A stretch of 64,000 bases of DNA from Eubacteriaceae bacterium UBA6119 (GCA_002423395.1 DIVZ01000002.1:1-64000); one strand, 5' to 3'. Shown: positions 50,423 through 60,232, numbered from the stretch's first letter. Notes: generated by a model from the sequence alone, not told the origin. Numbers and translations are program-made.

Positions 50423-53056
50423 TTACATTAAGTGTTCGACAAAATTTTTAACTATTTCTATAGCTTTTTCTATATTATCAACACCTGCAATGCCTGCCTG
50501 CGCCATATCGGCTCTGCCGCCGCCGGATCCGCCGAGTACTTTAGCCGCTTGTTTAATAACGTCTCCGCTATTAAATCCTTTTTGCACAACGTCTTTTGAC
50601 GCCGTTATTATCATCATGCTTTTGCCGTCTTTGCTTGAAGCCAAAGCAACAACGCATGCAGGATATTTATCTTTTACTTTATCGGATAGTGCTCTTAAAT
50701 CATCAATTGACATATTGTCAACTGCGGTTGCTAAAAACTTAATGCCTTTAATGTCTTCTATATTTTTACTTAAATCTGCAAATATATCTTTAGATAAAGC
50801 GTTTTTATATTCTTCTATAGCTTTTGTAAGCGCTTTGACGTTATCGTGCATATCCAGCACTTTTTCAACGGCTGAAGATATGTTTGTTTTTGTTATTCTG
50901 GCAATTTCTGCTAAAACTTCTTCATTGCTTTTTGTGTATTCATAAGCATACAGCCCAGTTACCGCTTCAATACGCCTTACGCCGGATGCAACTGAGCCTT
51001 CCGACAATATTTTAAACATTCCTATTTTTGAGGTGTTGTCAATATGACAGCCTCCGCAAAGTTCCATCGAAAAACCACCTATGCATACAACGCGTACGAC
51101 GTCTGAATATTTTTCGCCGAAAAGAGCTGTCGCGCCCATGTTTTTAGCTTCTTCGATGTCCATATTTTCAACTGCTATATCAATGCCTTCAAAAATGGTT
51201 TCATTTACTTCTTTTTCTATTTTGTCGAGCTGCTGTTTTGTTATTTTTTCGAAATGCACAAAGTCAAAACGCAGTCTGTTCTGCTCGACAAGCGAGCCCG
51301 CTTGATTGACATGCTCCCCGAGTTCGTTTTTGAGTATTCTGTGAAGTATATGAGTTGCTGAATGGTTTCTCTGTATACTCATTCTGCGCGAGACATTAAC
51401 ACTTGCGGTAACTTCCTCACCCGCGTTTATGTGACCTTTTTTCACTTTAATATAATGAATGAATTTATCTCCCGATTTTTGCACATCGTAAACTTCTACG
51501 TTTGCATCATCCGAAATAATAGCTCCAAAGTCTGTGACTTGACCGCCGCTTTCGGCGTAGAACGGAGTTTTTTCCAAAACTATTATTCCTTCATTGCCCT
51601 CCGTGAGATTGTCCACGCTCTGACCTTCGTGTATTATCGCCGCAACTTTTGATTTTGTCATTAAAACTTCGTAGCCCACAAACACAGTTGCGGGAAGCGG
51701 AGCGATTATTTCCGAAAGCTTGTCCGTCCAGCCCGCAATGTCTTTAGAAAAATGAGCGTCTCTGGCTCTTTTTTTCTGTTCTTTCATCGCTTTGTCGTAA
51801 GAATCTTTTTCAAGCGTCATACCACATTCCGATAAAATTTCCTCAGTAAGTTCAAGCGGAAAGCCGAATGTGTCGTACATTCTGAAAGCCTCGCTTCCCG
51901 CGAAAACTGTTTTATTTTCTTTTTGAAGTATATTTATTTCGTCTTTCAGTTTAGAAAGTCCGGCATTAATTGTTTCGTTAAACTTTTCTTCCTCGCTTTT
52001 AATAACGCGGAGAATATAATCTCTTTTTTCTGCCAGCTCGGTATATTCATCAGATGACTGGTTTATTACTTTTTCTGCTACAAGAGCTAAAAATATATTA
52101 TCAATACCCAAAAGCTTGCCGTGCCTTGAAGCTCTTCTTAAAAGTCTGCGAAGCACATACCCTCTTCCTTCGTTTGAAGGTATTATGCCGTCGGATACCA
52201 TAAATACAACGCTTCTTATATGGTCTGTAACAACTCTGATAGACACATCCGTTTTATTGTCTTTTCCGTACTCTTTACCGGATATTGCGCAAACATAATC
52301 AAGAACGCTTTTTACCGTATCAACTTCAAAAATGCTGTTGGCTTCCTGCATAACCATAGCCATGCGCTCAAGCCCCATACCGGTATCAATATTGGGAAAA
52401 TCAAGCGGAGTGTAATTGCCTTCTTCATCTCTGTTAAACTGCGTAAACACCAAATTCCATACTTCTATATATCTGTCGCAGTCGCATCCTACTTTGCATG
52501 TGTCCTTACTGCAGCCATATTGCTCTCCCCTGTCTACATATATTTCGCTGCAAGGACCGCAAGGACCTGTTCCAATTTCCCAGAAGTTATCGTCCTTGCC
52601 CAAACGGAATATTTTTTCATCAGGCAGCCCTATCATTTCGTGCCAAAGTTCATATGCTTCGTCGTCATTTTCATATATGCTCACATAAAGCAGTTCATAA
52701 GGAATTTCCATAACTTTCGTCATAAATTCCCAGCCCCATGTTATAGCTTCTTTTTTAAAATAATTGCCGAACGAGAAGTTTCCCAGCATCTCAAAAAATG
52801 TGCCGTGACGCGCCGTTTTTCCGGCATTGTCTATATCGGGAGTTCTTATGCACTTCTGACATGTAGTCACTCTTTTGCTAGGAGGCGTTTCCTGACCCGT
52901 AAAATACGGTTTTAGAGGCGCCATTCCCGAATTAATAAGCAATAAGCTTTTATCTATCTGAGGCACTAGCGGAAAACTGTGCATTCTTAAATGTTCCTTG
53001 CTTTCAAAAAAACTTAGGAACTTTTCTCTTACTTCATTTAGCCCCATGTATTTCAT
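50423..53056 (-). CDS. alaS: Alanyl-tRNA synthetase
   Basis: A full-length 877-residue AlaRS. The class II core is at the N-terminus (RKFLSFFESKEHLRMHS is close to this pattern). The editing domain zinc ligands are HSATHILH and CGGCH, and the C-Ala domain ends with GGSGGGRADMAQAG. AAAGGAG precedes the ATG. The 140-base leader contains a terminator-like hairpin that may attenuate its transcription. Confidence 0.96.
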   Translation of the reverse strand: MKYMGLNEVREKFLSFFESKEHLRMHSFPLVPQIDKSLLLINSGMAPLKPYFTGQETPPSKRVTTCQKCIRTPDIDNAGKTARHGTFFEMLGNFSFGNYFKKEAITWGWEFMTKVMEIPYELLYVSIYENDDEAYELWHEMIGLPDEKIFRLGKDDNFWEIGTGPCGPCSEIYVDRGEQYGCSKDTCKVGCDCDRYIEVWNLVFTQFNRDEEGNYTPLDFPNIDTGMGLERMAMVMQEANSIFEVDTVKSVLDYVCAISGKEYGKDNKTDVSIRVVTDHIRSVVFMVSDGIIPSNEGRGYVLRRLLRRASRHGKLLGIDNIFLALVAEKVINQSSDEYTELAEKRDYILRVIKSEEEKFNETINAGLSKLKDEINILQKENKTVFAGSEAFRMYDTFGFPLELTEEILSECGMTLEKDSYDKAMKEQKKRARDAHFSKDIAGWTDKLSEIIAPLPATVFVGYEVLMTKSKVAAIIHEGQSVDNLTEGNEGIIVLEKTPFYAESGGQVTDFGAIISDDANVEVYDVQKSGDKFIHYIKVKKGHINAGEEVTASVNVSRRMSIQRNHSATHILHRILKNELGEHVNQAGSLVEQNRLRFDFVHFEKITKQQLDKIEKEVNETIFEGIDIAVENMDIEEAKNMGATALFGEKYSDVVRVVCIGGFSMELCGGCHIDNTSKIGMFKILSEGSVASGVRRIEAVTGLYAYEYTKSNEEVLAEIARITKTNISSAVEKVLDMHDNVKALTKAIEEYKNALSKDIFADLSKNIEDIKGIKFLATAVDNMSIDDLRALSDKVKDKYPACVVALASSKDGKSMMIITASKDVVQKGFNSGDVIKQAAKVLGGSGGGRADMAQAGIAGVDNIEKAIEIVKNFVEHLM

Positions 53057-53088
53057 ATTTAATGCTCCTTTTCTTATGACAAACAGAT

Positions 53089-53116
53089 AAAAAACATCCC
53101 TGCCTACGCAGAGATT
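53089..53116 (-). promoter_or_regulatory. Candidate transcription attenuator hairpin in the alaS leader
   Basis: On the minus strand ATCTCTGC (53115-53108), GTAG loop, GCAGGGAT (53103-53096), then six T residues. It lies between the alaS promoter and start codon. No upstream gene on this strand needs a terminator, so attenuation of alaS is the likely role. It is not a canonical T-box. Confidence 0.6.
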
Positions 53117-53151
53117 AATAAAATTTAACTGATTGGTTTATTCGTTTTTAA

Positions 53152-53172
53152 TAACCCCGCAATTTAAATTGC
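53152..53172 (-). promoter_or_regulatory. Possible antiterminator arm and palindrome in the alaS leader
   Basis: The palindrome GCAATTTAAATTGC (53159-53172) overlaps GCGGGGTTA (53160-53152, minus strand). The latter can pair with the 5' arm of the attenuator (AATCTCTGC) over nine pairs with one bulge, counting two G-U pairs. Confidence 0.4.
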
Positions 53173-53204
53173 AAAATATAATATTTATTTTTAATTATTA
53201 AAAC

Positions 53205-53234
53205 ATTATATTTTATGTATCCATTAATTGTCAA
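53205..53234 (-). promoter_or_regulatory. Sigma-A promoter of alaS
   Basis: A perfect TTGACA (53234-53229), an 18-base spacer and a perfect TATAAT (53210-53205). Transcription would start near 53198, giving a leader of about 140 bases. Confidence 0.85.
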
Positions 53235-53339
53235 TAACGTATATTAATTAAATTCTGTTTATGATGTATTCCAAATATTTCAAATCTTACTATAGTATTT
53301 ATATTTTTTATCTGTATATGTTAATTATCGGTGAAAAAT

Positions 53340-53726
53340 ATGCATATTACGAATAAATTAAAAAAATACGCGATAATTTACACGATAGGCGCAGTTTGTT
53401 ACCCTATAATTGAAATACTTTACAGCGGCAGAACGCATTGGACAATGAGCATTGCGGGGGGAATGTGTTTTGTATTTGTTTATATAATAAATTCAAAGTT
53501 TAGCAATTTTATTATCTGCTGCGCTCTTTGCTCTCTTGCAATAACGCTTACCGAGTTTGATTTCGGCATGATTGTAAACTACTATCTGAAATTAGATGTC
53601 TGGAATTATTCACTGTATCAATTCAATTTTATGGGGCAGATTTGCCTTGTCTACTCATTTTTATGGCTTCTGCTATCTGTTCCTATGTATTTTATGTGTC
53701 ATTTTTTAAGAAAAAAGCTCGGGTAA
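53340..53726 (+). CDS. Putative ABC-transporter type IV (CmpB-like) membrane protein
   Basis: A 128-residue protein with four hydrophobic segments and the pattern TLTEFDFGMIVNYYLKLDVWNYS..QFNFMGQICLVYSFLW, typical of the small membrane family called putative ABC-transporter type IV. No ATPase is nearby, so transport is not established. A GTG three codons earlier (53331) is an alternative start; neither has a strong ribosome site. Confidence 0.75.
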   Translation: MHITNKLKKYAIIYTIGAVCYPIIEILYSGRTHWTMSIAGGMCFVFVYIINSKFSNFIICCALCSLAITLTEFDFGMIVNYYLKLDVWNYSLYQFNFMGQICLVYSFLWLLLSVPMYFMCHFLRKKLG

Positions 53727-53789
53727 TACACCGTTTTTAACAATTATTATTTTTTCTCATATTATTTAGTATATATAAACACGGAGATA

Positions 53790-54278
53790 ATGATGAGAGA
53801 AAAAGAATACAACAGAGCCGCGACTGTTCAGTACGCGAAAACTTGGGCGCTTGCGCGCAACCCCAAATATTTAAACTTTGATCCATACGGAGGAGACTGC
53901 ACAAATTTCGCATCGCAGTGCATTTACGCGGGAAGCGGCGTTATGAATTATTCGTATGTTAACGGATGGTATTACAACAGCGGTTACGACAAGAGCCCGT
54001 CATGGACTGGGGTTATGTTTTTATATAATTTTCTTACAAACAATAAAGGTGTAGGACCTTACGGAGAAGCTTCCGATAAGGCGTCAATGCAGCTCGGGGA
54101 TCTGATACAGCTAGGAGATGCCACGGGCAGGTTTTATCATTCGCTAATTGTGTGCGGTTTTGAAGGCGACGACATACTTATTTGCTGTCATACATATGAT
54201 TCTTATATGCGGCCGCTGTCCACTTATTATTACGACAGAATAAGGTTTGTGCATATAAAAGGCGTTAGATATTATTAA
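53790..54278 (+). CDS. Amidase domain (Amidase_6) protein
   Basis: A 162-residue cysteine-peptidase-like amidase. The nucleophile is Cys37 in GGDCTNFASQ, and the partner His is in FYHSLIV near residue 117. It has no signal peptide, so it acts in the cytoplasm or is released in the mother cell; cell-wall peptide hydrolysis is the usual suggestion for the family. A GGAG site precedes two ATG codons. A terminator follows. Confidence 0.85.
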   Translation: MMREKEYNRAATVQYAKTWALARNPKYLNFDPYGGDCTNFASQCIYAGSGVMNYSYVNGWYYNSGYDKSPSWTGVMFLYNFLTNNKGVGPYGEASDKASMQLGDLIQLGDATGRFYHSLIVCGFEGDDILICCHTYDSYMRPLSTYYYDRIRFVHIKGVRYY

Positions 54279-54282
54279 ACAG

Positions 54283-54315
54283 TTAAGCGGGAATTAAATC
54301 CCGCTTAATTTTTTA
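54283..54315 (+). terminator. Terminator after the amidase gene
   Basis: A perfect 10-bp stem (54283-54292 with 54299-54308) followed by a T-run. Confidence 0.88.
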
Positions 54316-54386
54316 TATTTCATTTGCATATTATTACTGAAAGATATAATATATATTTAAGATTAAAACAGTCGCATAGGTGATTT

Positions 54387-54953
54387 ATGGAAAATGAGAA
54401 AAACCAATGGATATTTATCTCTCTTAATGTTACTTTTATAATGCTTGCTTATAAACTTTCATATTTTTTGCAACACCTAATGCAAACGCAGTTTAATTTG
54501 CCATATTCAAAATTTCTTTCCTCGCTATTTTTTTTAATTATAATATCGTATAGCTTAGCAGCCATACCATTTGTTTTAATTAAATGTCCTAGAATCAAAA
54601 AAAGAGAATTTTGCTGGCCTCAATTAAAAAGAAATAAGATTATACTTATGAGCATTTCTTTTATAATGAATATATTAGTTATTTTTATATTTATATATAA
54701 AGCTATTGTGCAGCTTCAACTGCCTTATTCAGCTACATTGCTTCTGGATAGCACGGTTTTTTTGCTTGCTTACGGTATTGGAATTGCTGAAATATATGTA
54801 ATTGATTTTTTATGCAAAAAAGTGAATCAAAAAGCTGAGACATACGGTGAAAATTTAGAGAAAGAAGACAATTTTAGAGGAATAGTAACAGGCGTTGTCA
54901 TACTATGCTCAGTTGCATTAGTATACTTGTTTGTCTTTGTAGTTAGATATTAA
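54387..54953 (+). CDS. Polytopic membrane protein, unknown (tandem copy 1)
   Basis: A 188-residue protein with about five transmembrane segments (near residues 10-30, 42-64, 85-108, 118-142 and 163-186). It is unrecognised. Conserved polar features shared with the next gene are the RSQFNL/TQFNL stretch, PRIKK/QRIKK after helix 2 and LAYG(I/F)GIA in helix 4. AGGTG lies before the ATG. The two genes are 14 bases apart and arose by duplication. Confidence 0.7.
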   Translation: MENEKNQWIFISLNVTFIMLAYKLSYFLQHLMQTQFNLPYSKFLSSLFFLIIISYSLAAIPFVLIKCPRIKKREFCWPQLKRNKIILMSISFIMNILVIFIFIYKAIVQLQLPYSATLLLDSTVFLLAYGIGIAEIYVIDFLCKKVNQKAETYGENLEKEDNFRGIVTGVVILCSVALVYLFVFVVRY

Positions 54954-54967
54954 ATAATAGGTGATTT

Positions 54968-55432
54968 ATGGAAAATAGAAAGAATGAATTTATATTAAAT
55001 ATCCATACAGCTAGTTATACCTTAATTATTCTTGCTTTGTCAGAATCTATGCGAAGTCTTATGCGTTCGCAGTTTAATTTATCTTATTCTCAAAAACTAT
55101 CATTTTTAATTTTCCTGATTATAATATCATTTGGTTTGGGGAATATTCCATTATATTTAATAAAACGTCAACGTATAAAAAAAATAGAATTTAATTGGCT
55201 GAAAAGTAAAAAAAATCATCTAATACTTGTTTGCGTTTCATTTATATTTAATATTTTTATAATGATTTTGTTCATTTTTATATATAAAGGCAAATACCAA
55301 ATTGATATGCCATACTTCCATAAATTAATTTTGGATTGTATGTTTTTTATCCTTGCTTACGGGTTTGGAATTGCGGCAATATATACAAAAGAATTCATAA
55401 GTAAAAAAATCAGCTATAAAGCAGAAGAATAA
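54968..55432 (+). CDS. Polytopic membrane protein, unknown (tandem copy 2)
   Basis: A 154-residue paralogue of the preceding gene that lacks its fifth helix. Four transmembrane segments remain, with the same loop motifs (SQFNLSYSQKLSFL, LAYGFGIAAIYTKEF). AGGTG lies before the ATG, within the same short intergenic sequence as copy 1. Function is unknown. Confidence 0.7.
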   Translation: MENRKNEFILNIHTASYTLIILALSESMRSLMRSQFNLSYSQKLSFLIFLIIISFGLGNIPLYLIKRQRIKKIEFNWLKSKKNHLILVCVSFIFNIFIMILFIFIYKGKYQIDMPYFHKLILDCMFFILAYGFGIAAIYTKEFISKKISYKAEE

Positions 55433-55463
55433 AAGGCAAAGGAACTACCCTTTGCCTTTATCT
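55431..55463. terminator. Bidirectional terminator
   Basis: An 11-bp stem (55432-55442 with 55449-55459) between the second membrane paralogue and the convergent ilvD gene, with A- and T-rich flanks. Confidence 0.82.
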
Positions 55464-55479
55464 TTATCTTAACTAGCAC

Positions 55480-57165
55480 TTACTCGTTATCGTATTCAGT
55501 CATCATAGGCGCGCCCATCGATACGGGGCCTACAAGCTGAGCGTACTGCGCAAGCCAGCCTTTTTTTACTTTCGGCGGCGGGCATTTCCACTTGTCTTTT
55601 CTCGCTTTCATTGTAGCATCATCTACCAAAAGATTAAGCGAGCGCTTATTGAGGTTAATTTCTATCATGTCCCCTTCTTCTATAAGCGCGATAGGTCCGC
55701 CGAGCGCGGCTTCGGGCGATACATGCCCTATCGCTCCGCCTCTGCTTGCTCCCGAGAAACGTCCGTCTGTTATAAGCGCGACTTCGGTATCAAGCCCCAT
55801 GCCTACTATTTTCGCCGTTATCGCAAGCATTTCCTGCATTCCCGGTCCGCCTTTTGGACCTTCATAGCGTACGACTATTACGTCGCCTTTTTTTATTTTG
55901 CCTGCTTCAAGGGCTTCTCTCGCTTCCTGTTCAGAGTCAAACACTCTTGCGGGACCTGTATGTTCCCACATTTCAGGCTTCACTCCCGCCGATTTTATAA
56001 CCGATCCTAAAGGCGCCAGATTGCCTTTTAATACCATCAAACCGCCTTCCTTGGAATAAGGGTTGTCTATGCGTATAACGTCCGCATCAAGTATTTTTTT
56101 GTCTTTTACGTTTTCGGCTATTGTCTTCATGGTTATTGTTTTTGCGCTGCCGTCAACTAGCCCTGCGTCTATGCCGGCTTTAAGCACAGCGGGTATTCCG
56201 CCGGCTACATCCAGATCCTGCAGAAGATGTTTTCCCGCGGGAGATAATTTCGCTATGTGCGGAACTTTCTTGCTTATTCTGTCAAAATCGTCAATATTCA
56301 GTTTTACACCCGCCGCTCTGGCTATTGCGGGAAGGTGCAATGCTGTATTTGTGGAGCAGCCGAGCATCATGTCAACCGTTACAGCGTTTTCAAACGACGC
56401 TTTGTTTAATATGTCGCTTGGTTTTACATCAGCTTCTACGAGTTTTAATATCTGCATACCCGCTTGTTTTGCCATTCTGAATCTTTTCGCGTGAACGGCA
56501 GGCACTGTGCCGTTGCCTTCAATGCCCATTCCTAAAACTTCAGTCATACAGCTCATTGAGTTTGCCGTAAACATTCCCTGGCATGAGCCGCAGCCTGGGC
56601 ATGCTTCGTCTTCGTATTCCGACAAGACAGCCGCGTCAAGATTGCCCGCAAGAACTGTCCCTACCGCTTCCGTGAGGTTTATTACTTCAATTCTTTTGCC
56701 CATATAATTTCCGGCGATCATTGGGCCGCCCGTTACTATAATAGACGGTATATTTACTCTTAACGCGCCTATTAACATTCCGGGTATAATTTTATCGCAC
56801 GCAGCGATTAAAATAAGACCGTCGCACGCGTGAGCGTTTGCTATGCTTTCAACGGAGTTTGCGATTACTTCCCTACTCGGAAGCGAATATTTCATGCCGT
56901 CAGTACCCATTGCTATTCCGTCGCAAATCGATATTGTATTAAACGATATTGGCGTGCCGCCTGCCATTCTTACTCCGTCCATTGCGGCCTGCGCTATTTT
57001 ATCAAGATTTACATGTCCCGCGAATACGTTAGTCCACGAGCCCGCTATGCCAATAAAAGGTCTTGCAAGCTCTTCGTCTGTAAAACCTGCGCCTTTCATT
57101 AAAGCTCTTGAGTCGGCTTTTAGAATTCTGTCTTTAATTCTGTCGCTTATTAACTTATTTTCCAT
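55480..57165 (-). CDS. ilvD: Dihydroxy-acid dehydratase (copy 1)
   Basis: A 561-residue IlvD/Edd family dehydratase, which removes water from 2,3-dihydroxy acids in branched-chain amino acid synthesis. All three iron-sulfur Cys regions are present ([32 protein letters not shown]). The C-terminal [18 protein letters not shown] is typical. GGAGG precedes the ATG. A close paralogue lies upstream with a separate promoter; which one is the biosynthetic IlvD and which may act on another sugar acid is not evident. Confidence 0.9.
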   Translation of the reverse strand: MENKLISDRIKDRILKADSRALMKGAGFTDEELARPFIGIAGSWTNVFAGHVNLDKIAQAAMDGVRMAGGTPISFNTISICDGIAMGTDGMKYSLPSREVIANSVESIANAHACDGLILIAACDKIIPGMLIGALRVNIPSIIVTGGPMIAGNYMGKRIEVINLTEAVGTVLAGNLDAAVLSEYEDEACPGCGSCQGMFTANSMSCMTEVLGMGIEGNGTVPAVHAKRFRMAKQAGMQILKLVEADVKPSDILNKASFENAVTVDMMLGCSTNTALHLPAIARAAGVKLNIDDFDRISKKVPHIAKLSPAGKHLLQDLDVAGGIPAVLKAGIDAGLVDGSAKTITMKTIAENVKDKKILDADVIRIDNPYSKEGGLMVLKGNLAPLGSVIKSAGVKPEMWEHTGPARVFDSEQEAREALEAGKIKKGDVIVVRYEGPKGGPGMQEMLAITAKIVGMGLDTEVALITDGRFSGASRGGAIGHVSPEAALGGPIALIEEGDMIEINLNKRSLNLLVDDATMKARKDKWKCPPPKVKKGWLAQYAQLVGPVSMGAPMMTEYDNE

Positions 57166-57194
57166 ATATGTACCTCCATGTGCAACTTAACAAT

Positions 57195-57229
57195 ATTATA
57201 ATATAAAAAATCATTTATTAGTATACTAA
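57195..57229 (-). promoter_or_regulatory. Promoter region of ilvD copy 1, with palindrome
   Basis: A perfect TATAAT (57200-57195) lies about 30 bases before the start codon. The perfect 12-base palindrome TTAGTATACTAA (57218-57229) covers the expected -35 position, where no TTGACA is visible, and may be an operator. Confidence 0.45.
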
Positions 57230-57230
57230 A

Positions 57231-57262
57231 TTAAAAAACAGCCGTTAATATTTACGACTGTT
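57231..57262 (-). terminator. Terminator after ilvD copy 2
   Basis: On the minus strand AACAGTCGT/ACGGCTGTT with one G-T pair, then six T residues. It separates the two ilvD transcription units. Confidence 0.75.
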
Positions 57263-57284
57263 TGATATAAGATATTGTTTGTAC

Positions 57285-58967
57285 TTATTTTTTGTTGAAT
57301 AAAAGCTGAGCGCCTTTTGATACAGGACCTACAAGGTATGCATACTGCGCAAGCCAGCCAGAATCAACTTTGGCGGGTGGACATACCCAAGCGTCTTGTC
57401 TTTTCTTAAGTTCGGCATCATCTATAACAATGTTTATTGTCCTGCTGTTTAAGTCGATGTCAATTGTGTCGCCTTCTTCTATAAATGCGATAGGTCCGCC
57501 CAACGCCGCTTCGGGAGATACGTGTCCTATTACTCCGCCTCTGCTTGCTCCCGAGAAACGTCCGTCTGTAATTAGCGCAACATCTTTATCAAGCCCCGCG
57601 CCGCAGATATAGCCCGTAACGTTAAGCATTTCCTGCATGCCGGGTCCGCCTTTCGGTCCTTCATAGCGGATTATCATAACGTCGCCTTTATTGATTTTTC
57701 CGTCAACAAGCGCGTTCATAGCTGCATTTTCAGAATCAAATACGCGCGCAGGACCAACATGTTTGTACATTTTCACATCTACTCCGCCTATTTTTATAAC
57801 CGCTCCCAGAGGCGCTAGGTTGCCCTTAAGCACTCTCAGTCCCCCTTCTTTTAAGTATGGATTATCCAGCGGATGAATTACTTCGCTGTCGTAAACAACT
57901 GCGTTTTTAACATTTTCAGCTATTGTCTGCATTGTAACAGATAGCATGCTTCCGTCAATTATGCCTGCGTCTATGCCTTGTTTAATTACTGCGCTTACGC
58001 CGCCTGCGAAATCCAGATCATCTAATATATGTTTTCCCGAAGGAGAAAGCTTGCAGACTTGCGGCGCAGTTTTACTTATTCTGTCAAAGTCATCAAGTTC
58101 AATATCAAGCCCCGCCGCTCCCGCTATCGCCGGAAGATGAAGAGCTGTGTTTGTAGAGCATCCCAGCATCATGTCAATTACTATCGCGTTTTCTATAGTT
58201 GTCTTTTTAACTATATCCCGAGGTTTTAAATCTTTCTTAACAAGATCCAAAACAAGCATACCGACTTTTTTAGCCATTCTCATACGTTCGGCTCTTACCG
58301 CGGCAACAGTACCGTTTCCGGGAAGTCCCAGCCCGAGTATTTCCATCATGCAAGCCATGGAATTCGCCGTAAACATTCCAAAGCATGAGCCTATGCCCGG
58401 GCAGGCTTCATTTTCGTAATGTTTAAATTCATCGTCTGTTATTTCGCCTTTTTTTAATTTTGCTAACGATTCAACAGGTCCAATATCGTTAAGCTTATTA
58501 CGGAATTTTCCTTGAAGCATTGGTCCGCCTGTTATTATTATCGTAGGTATGTTTACCCTAAGCGCGCCAATTACCATTCCGGGAATTATTTTGTCGCAGC
58601 TGGCAACCAATACGAGTCCGTCGCAGCCGTGGGCTTTTGCCATAGTTTCAACGGAATTAGCGATAAGTTCTCTGCTCGGAAGCGAGTATTTCATTCCTTC
58701 CGTTCCCATGCATATGCCGTCGCATATTGCGATAGTCTCAAACATTACAGGCGTGCCTCCGGCCATTCTTACGCCGTCCATGACTGCCTGCCCTATTTTA
58801 TCAAGATTAGAATGTCCGGGGAAGATGTTTGTATAAGAGTTAGCCACTCCTATAAACGGTCTGTTAATTTCTTCGTCCATAAAGCCTGCCGCTTTTATTA
58901 GTGAACGTGCCGTTGTCCTTCTGAGTCCTTTTTTTATGTTATCGCTTATGTATGTTTTATCTGACAT
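57285..58967 (-). CDS. Dihydroxy-acid dehydratase-like protein (copy 2)
   Basis: A 560-residue paralogue of the adjacent IlvD. The Cys residues for the iron-sulfur cluster are kept ([32 protein letters not shown]), with Ile in place of the middle, non-ligand Cys of copy 1. Several substrate-loop stretches differ, notably around residues 150-190. It could be a second IlvD or a sugar-acid dehydratase. GGAGG precedes the ATG; TATAAT at about 59020 may be its -10 box. Confidence 0.85.
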   Translation of the reverse strand: MSDKTYISDNIKKGLRRTTARSLIKAAGFMDEEINRPFIGVANSYTNIFPGHSNLDKIGQAVMDGVRMAGGTPVMFETIAICDGICMGTEGMKYSLPSRELIANSVETMAKAHGCDGLVLVASCDKIIPGMVIGALRVNIPTIIITGGPMLQGKFRNKLNDIGPVESLAKLKKGEITDDEFKHYENEACPGIGSCFGMFTANSMACMMEILGLGLPGNGTVAAVRAERMRMAKKVGMLVLDLVKKDLKPRDIVKKTTIENAIVIDMMLGCSTNTALHLPAIAGAAGLDIELDDFDRISKTAPQVCKLSPSGKHILDDLDFAGGVSAVIKQGIDAGIIDGSMLSVTMQTIAENVKNAVVYDSEVIHPLDNPYLKEGGLRVLKGNLAPLGAVIKIGGVDVKMYKHVGPARVFDSENAAMNALVDGKINKGDVMIIRYEGPKGGPGMQEMLNVTGYICGAGLDKDVALITDGRFSGASRGGVIGHVSPEAALGGPIAFIEEGDTIDIDLNSRTINIVIDDAELKKRQDAWVCPPAKVDSGWLAQYAYLVGPVSKGAQLLFNKK

Positions 58968-59049
58968 TAAATTGTCCTCCTTAATTAGAAATATACTAAT
59001 ATACTTATTACATTATATCAGATATAAATGTATATCAATAATTCTTATA

Positions 59050-59078
59050 TAAAAAAATCCCCGCTTTTACGCGGGGTT
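59050..59078 (-). terminator. Terminator after the desulfoferrodoxin gene
   Basis: The minus-strand stem CCCCGC/GCGGGG with a GTAAAA loop and a T7 tract. Confidence 0.92.
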
Positions 59079-59091
59079 AAATTATTCTTTA

Positions 59092-59475
59092 TTAAGCTTC
59101 TGTTTTCCATAATCCGTGGATATTGCAGTATTCGTATACGGCAATAAGTTTATCGTCTTTTAATGCAAATTCAGCTTTAGGAGCCTGTTCGGGGTGCAGA
59201 TATTTCAGCTGTCCGCCTGCCTCGGTTAAAAGATAGATCCATTGAATGTAGTGAACATCCGTCATCGGATGCGGAGCGGAACCTACATCCACCGTTACTA
59301 TATTATCTTGCACGGCTACAACGGGAACATGTTTTTCTTTTGATGCGTCAACTGTGTTTGCGACCAGCTCGGTCATAGGCTCGCCGCAGCATACAACCTC
59401 AACTCCCGAGTCCTCAATTTTAGTAATAAGGTTGCCGCAGATATTGCAAATATAAAACTTCTGTTCTTTACTCAT
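59092..59475 (-). CDS. dfx: Desulfoferrodoxin (2Fe superoxide reductase)
   Basis: A 127-residue class I superoxide reductase that reduces superoxide to peroxide without making oxygen. Centre I is a desulforedoxin-type site (Cys10, Cys13, Cys29, Cys30). Centre II has its ligands His49 (in EKHVP, with Glu47), His69, His75, Cys117 and His120. AAAGGAT precedes the ATG. It forms its own transcription unit. Confidence 0.95.
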   Translation of the reverse strand: MSKEQKFYICNICGNLITKIEDSGVEVVCCGEPMTELVANTVDASKEKHVPVVAVQDNIVTVDVGSAPHPMTDVHYIQWIYLLTEAGGQLKYLHPEQAPKAEFALKDDKLIAVYEYCNIHGLWKTEA

Positions 59476-59508
59476 AATTTTCTATCCTTTCTTCTTTTAA
59501 TTTATCCT

Positions 59509-59537
59509 ATTATATATTACTGTTTAGAATTTGTAAA
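59509..59537 (-). promoter_or_regulatory. Sigma-A promoter of the desulfoferrodoxin gene
   Basis: TTTACA (59537-59532), a 17-base spacer and a perfect TATAAT (59514-59509), 34 bases before the start codon. Confidence 0.75.
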
Positions 59538-59621
59538 CCTTATTAATGTTAAATTATAACATTATAGCTTTATGTTATAATTATTATATGATATTATTTA
59601 TATGTAATTTTTATTGATATT

Positions 59622-59742
59622 AAGGAATTATTATGGAAGAATTAAAATGCCTCTCATGCGGCGGAAAAGTTGATATTAATGAAGAACTGATGATAGGCGT
59701 ATGCGAGTACTGCGGTACGGAGCAGGCATTGCCCGAGGATGT
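59622..59742 (+). repeat. Direct repeat copy A (5' end of zinc-ribbon gene 1)
   Basis: These roughly 120 bases, running from the AAGGAATTATT leader through codon 37, recur at 60233-60353 with only about four differences. They encode the zinc-ribbon head. Confidence 0.85.
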
Positions 59743-60229
59743 TATTGAAAGTATTAAACAGAAAAAAAAAGAACAGCGATACCATATTGATGCTAAAAAG
59801 CAAAAAACTCGAAATAAAATAAATGTAATTATTTCAATTGCTGTTATTATCACATTGTTGATTTTAATATTAATTAGAAGTACTACCCCCTATTTAAGCA
59901 AAGTATATCTTACAAAGGAAAGAAATTACGACGACACTCCGACAAATTCTGTTATTACATACATAACGCCTGTCAAAACATTTTTTGTAACAGCTACAAT
60001 TAATAACGCAAAAACTAACACTCAGATTACTTATGTATGGAAATATGAATCGAAAGTTATTAATACTAAAAAAACTTACATAAATGATACTAAAAATAAA
60101 ATTATTTATGACTCTTTAATGAGTGATGATTCCACATGGCCAGCAGGTGATTATCGGATTGAAATATATATAGGTGATAAAACAAAACCCTCAAGATCAA
60201 TTGATTTTAAGGTTAATAATAAAAAGTAA
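59633..60229 (+). CDS. Zinc-ribbon membrane protein with external beta domain
   Basis: A 198-residue protein. A four-Cys zinc ribbon (CLSCGG and CEYCGT, residues about 6-29) in the cytoplasm is followed by a charged linker, one transmembrane segment (about 62-83) and an external beta-rich domain. The last part (TWPAGDYRIEIYI) resembles the domain of the lipoprotein at 20674. A weak AAGGAA site precedes the ATG. It is paired with the next gene, whose head is nearly identical. Function is unknown; sensing or anchoring is possible. Confidence 0.8.
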   Translation: MEELKCLSCGGKVDINEELMIGVCEYCGTEQALPEDVIESIKQKKKEQRYHIDAKKQKTRNKINVIISIAVIITLLILILIRSTTPYLSKVYLTKERNYDDTPTNSVITYITPVKTFFVTATINNAKTNTQITYVWKYESKVINTKKTYINDTKNKIIYDSLMSDDSTWPAGDYRIEIYIGDKTKPSRSIDFKVNNKK

Positions 60230-60232
60230 CAA

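Noticed and set aside
53057..53205. T-box riboswitch for alaS
   Set aside because: The conserved T-box sequence and Stem I motifs are absent; only a terminator-like hairpin and a possible antiterminator remain.
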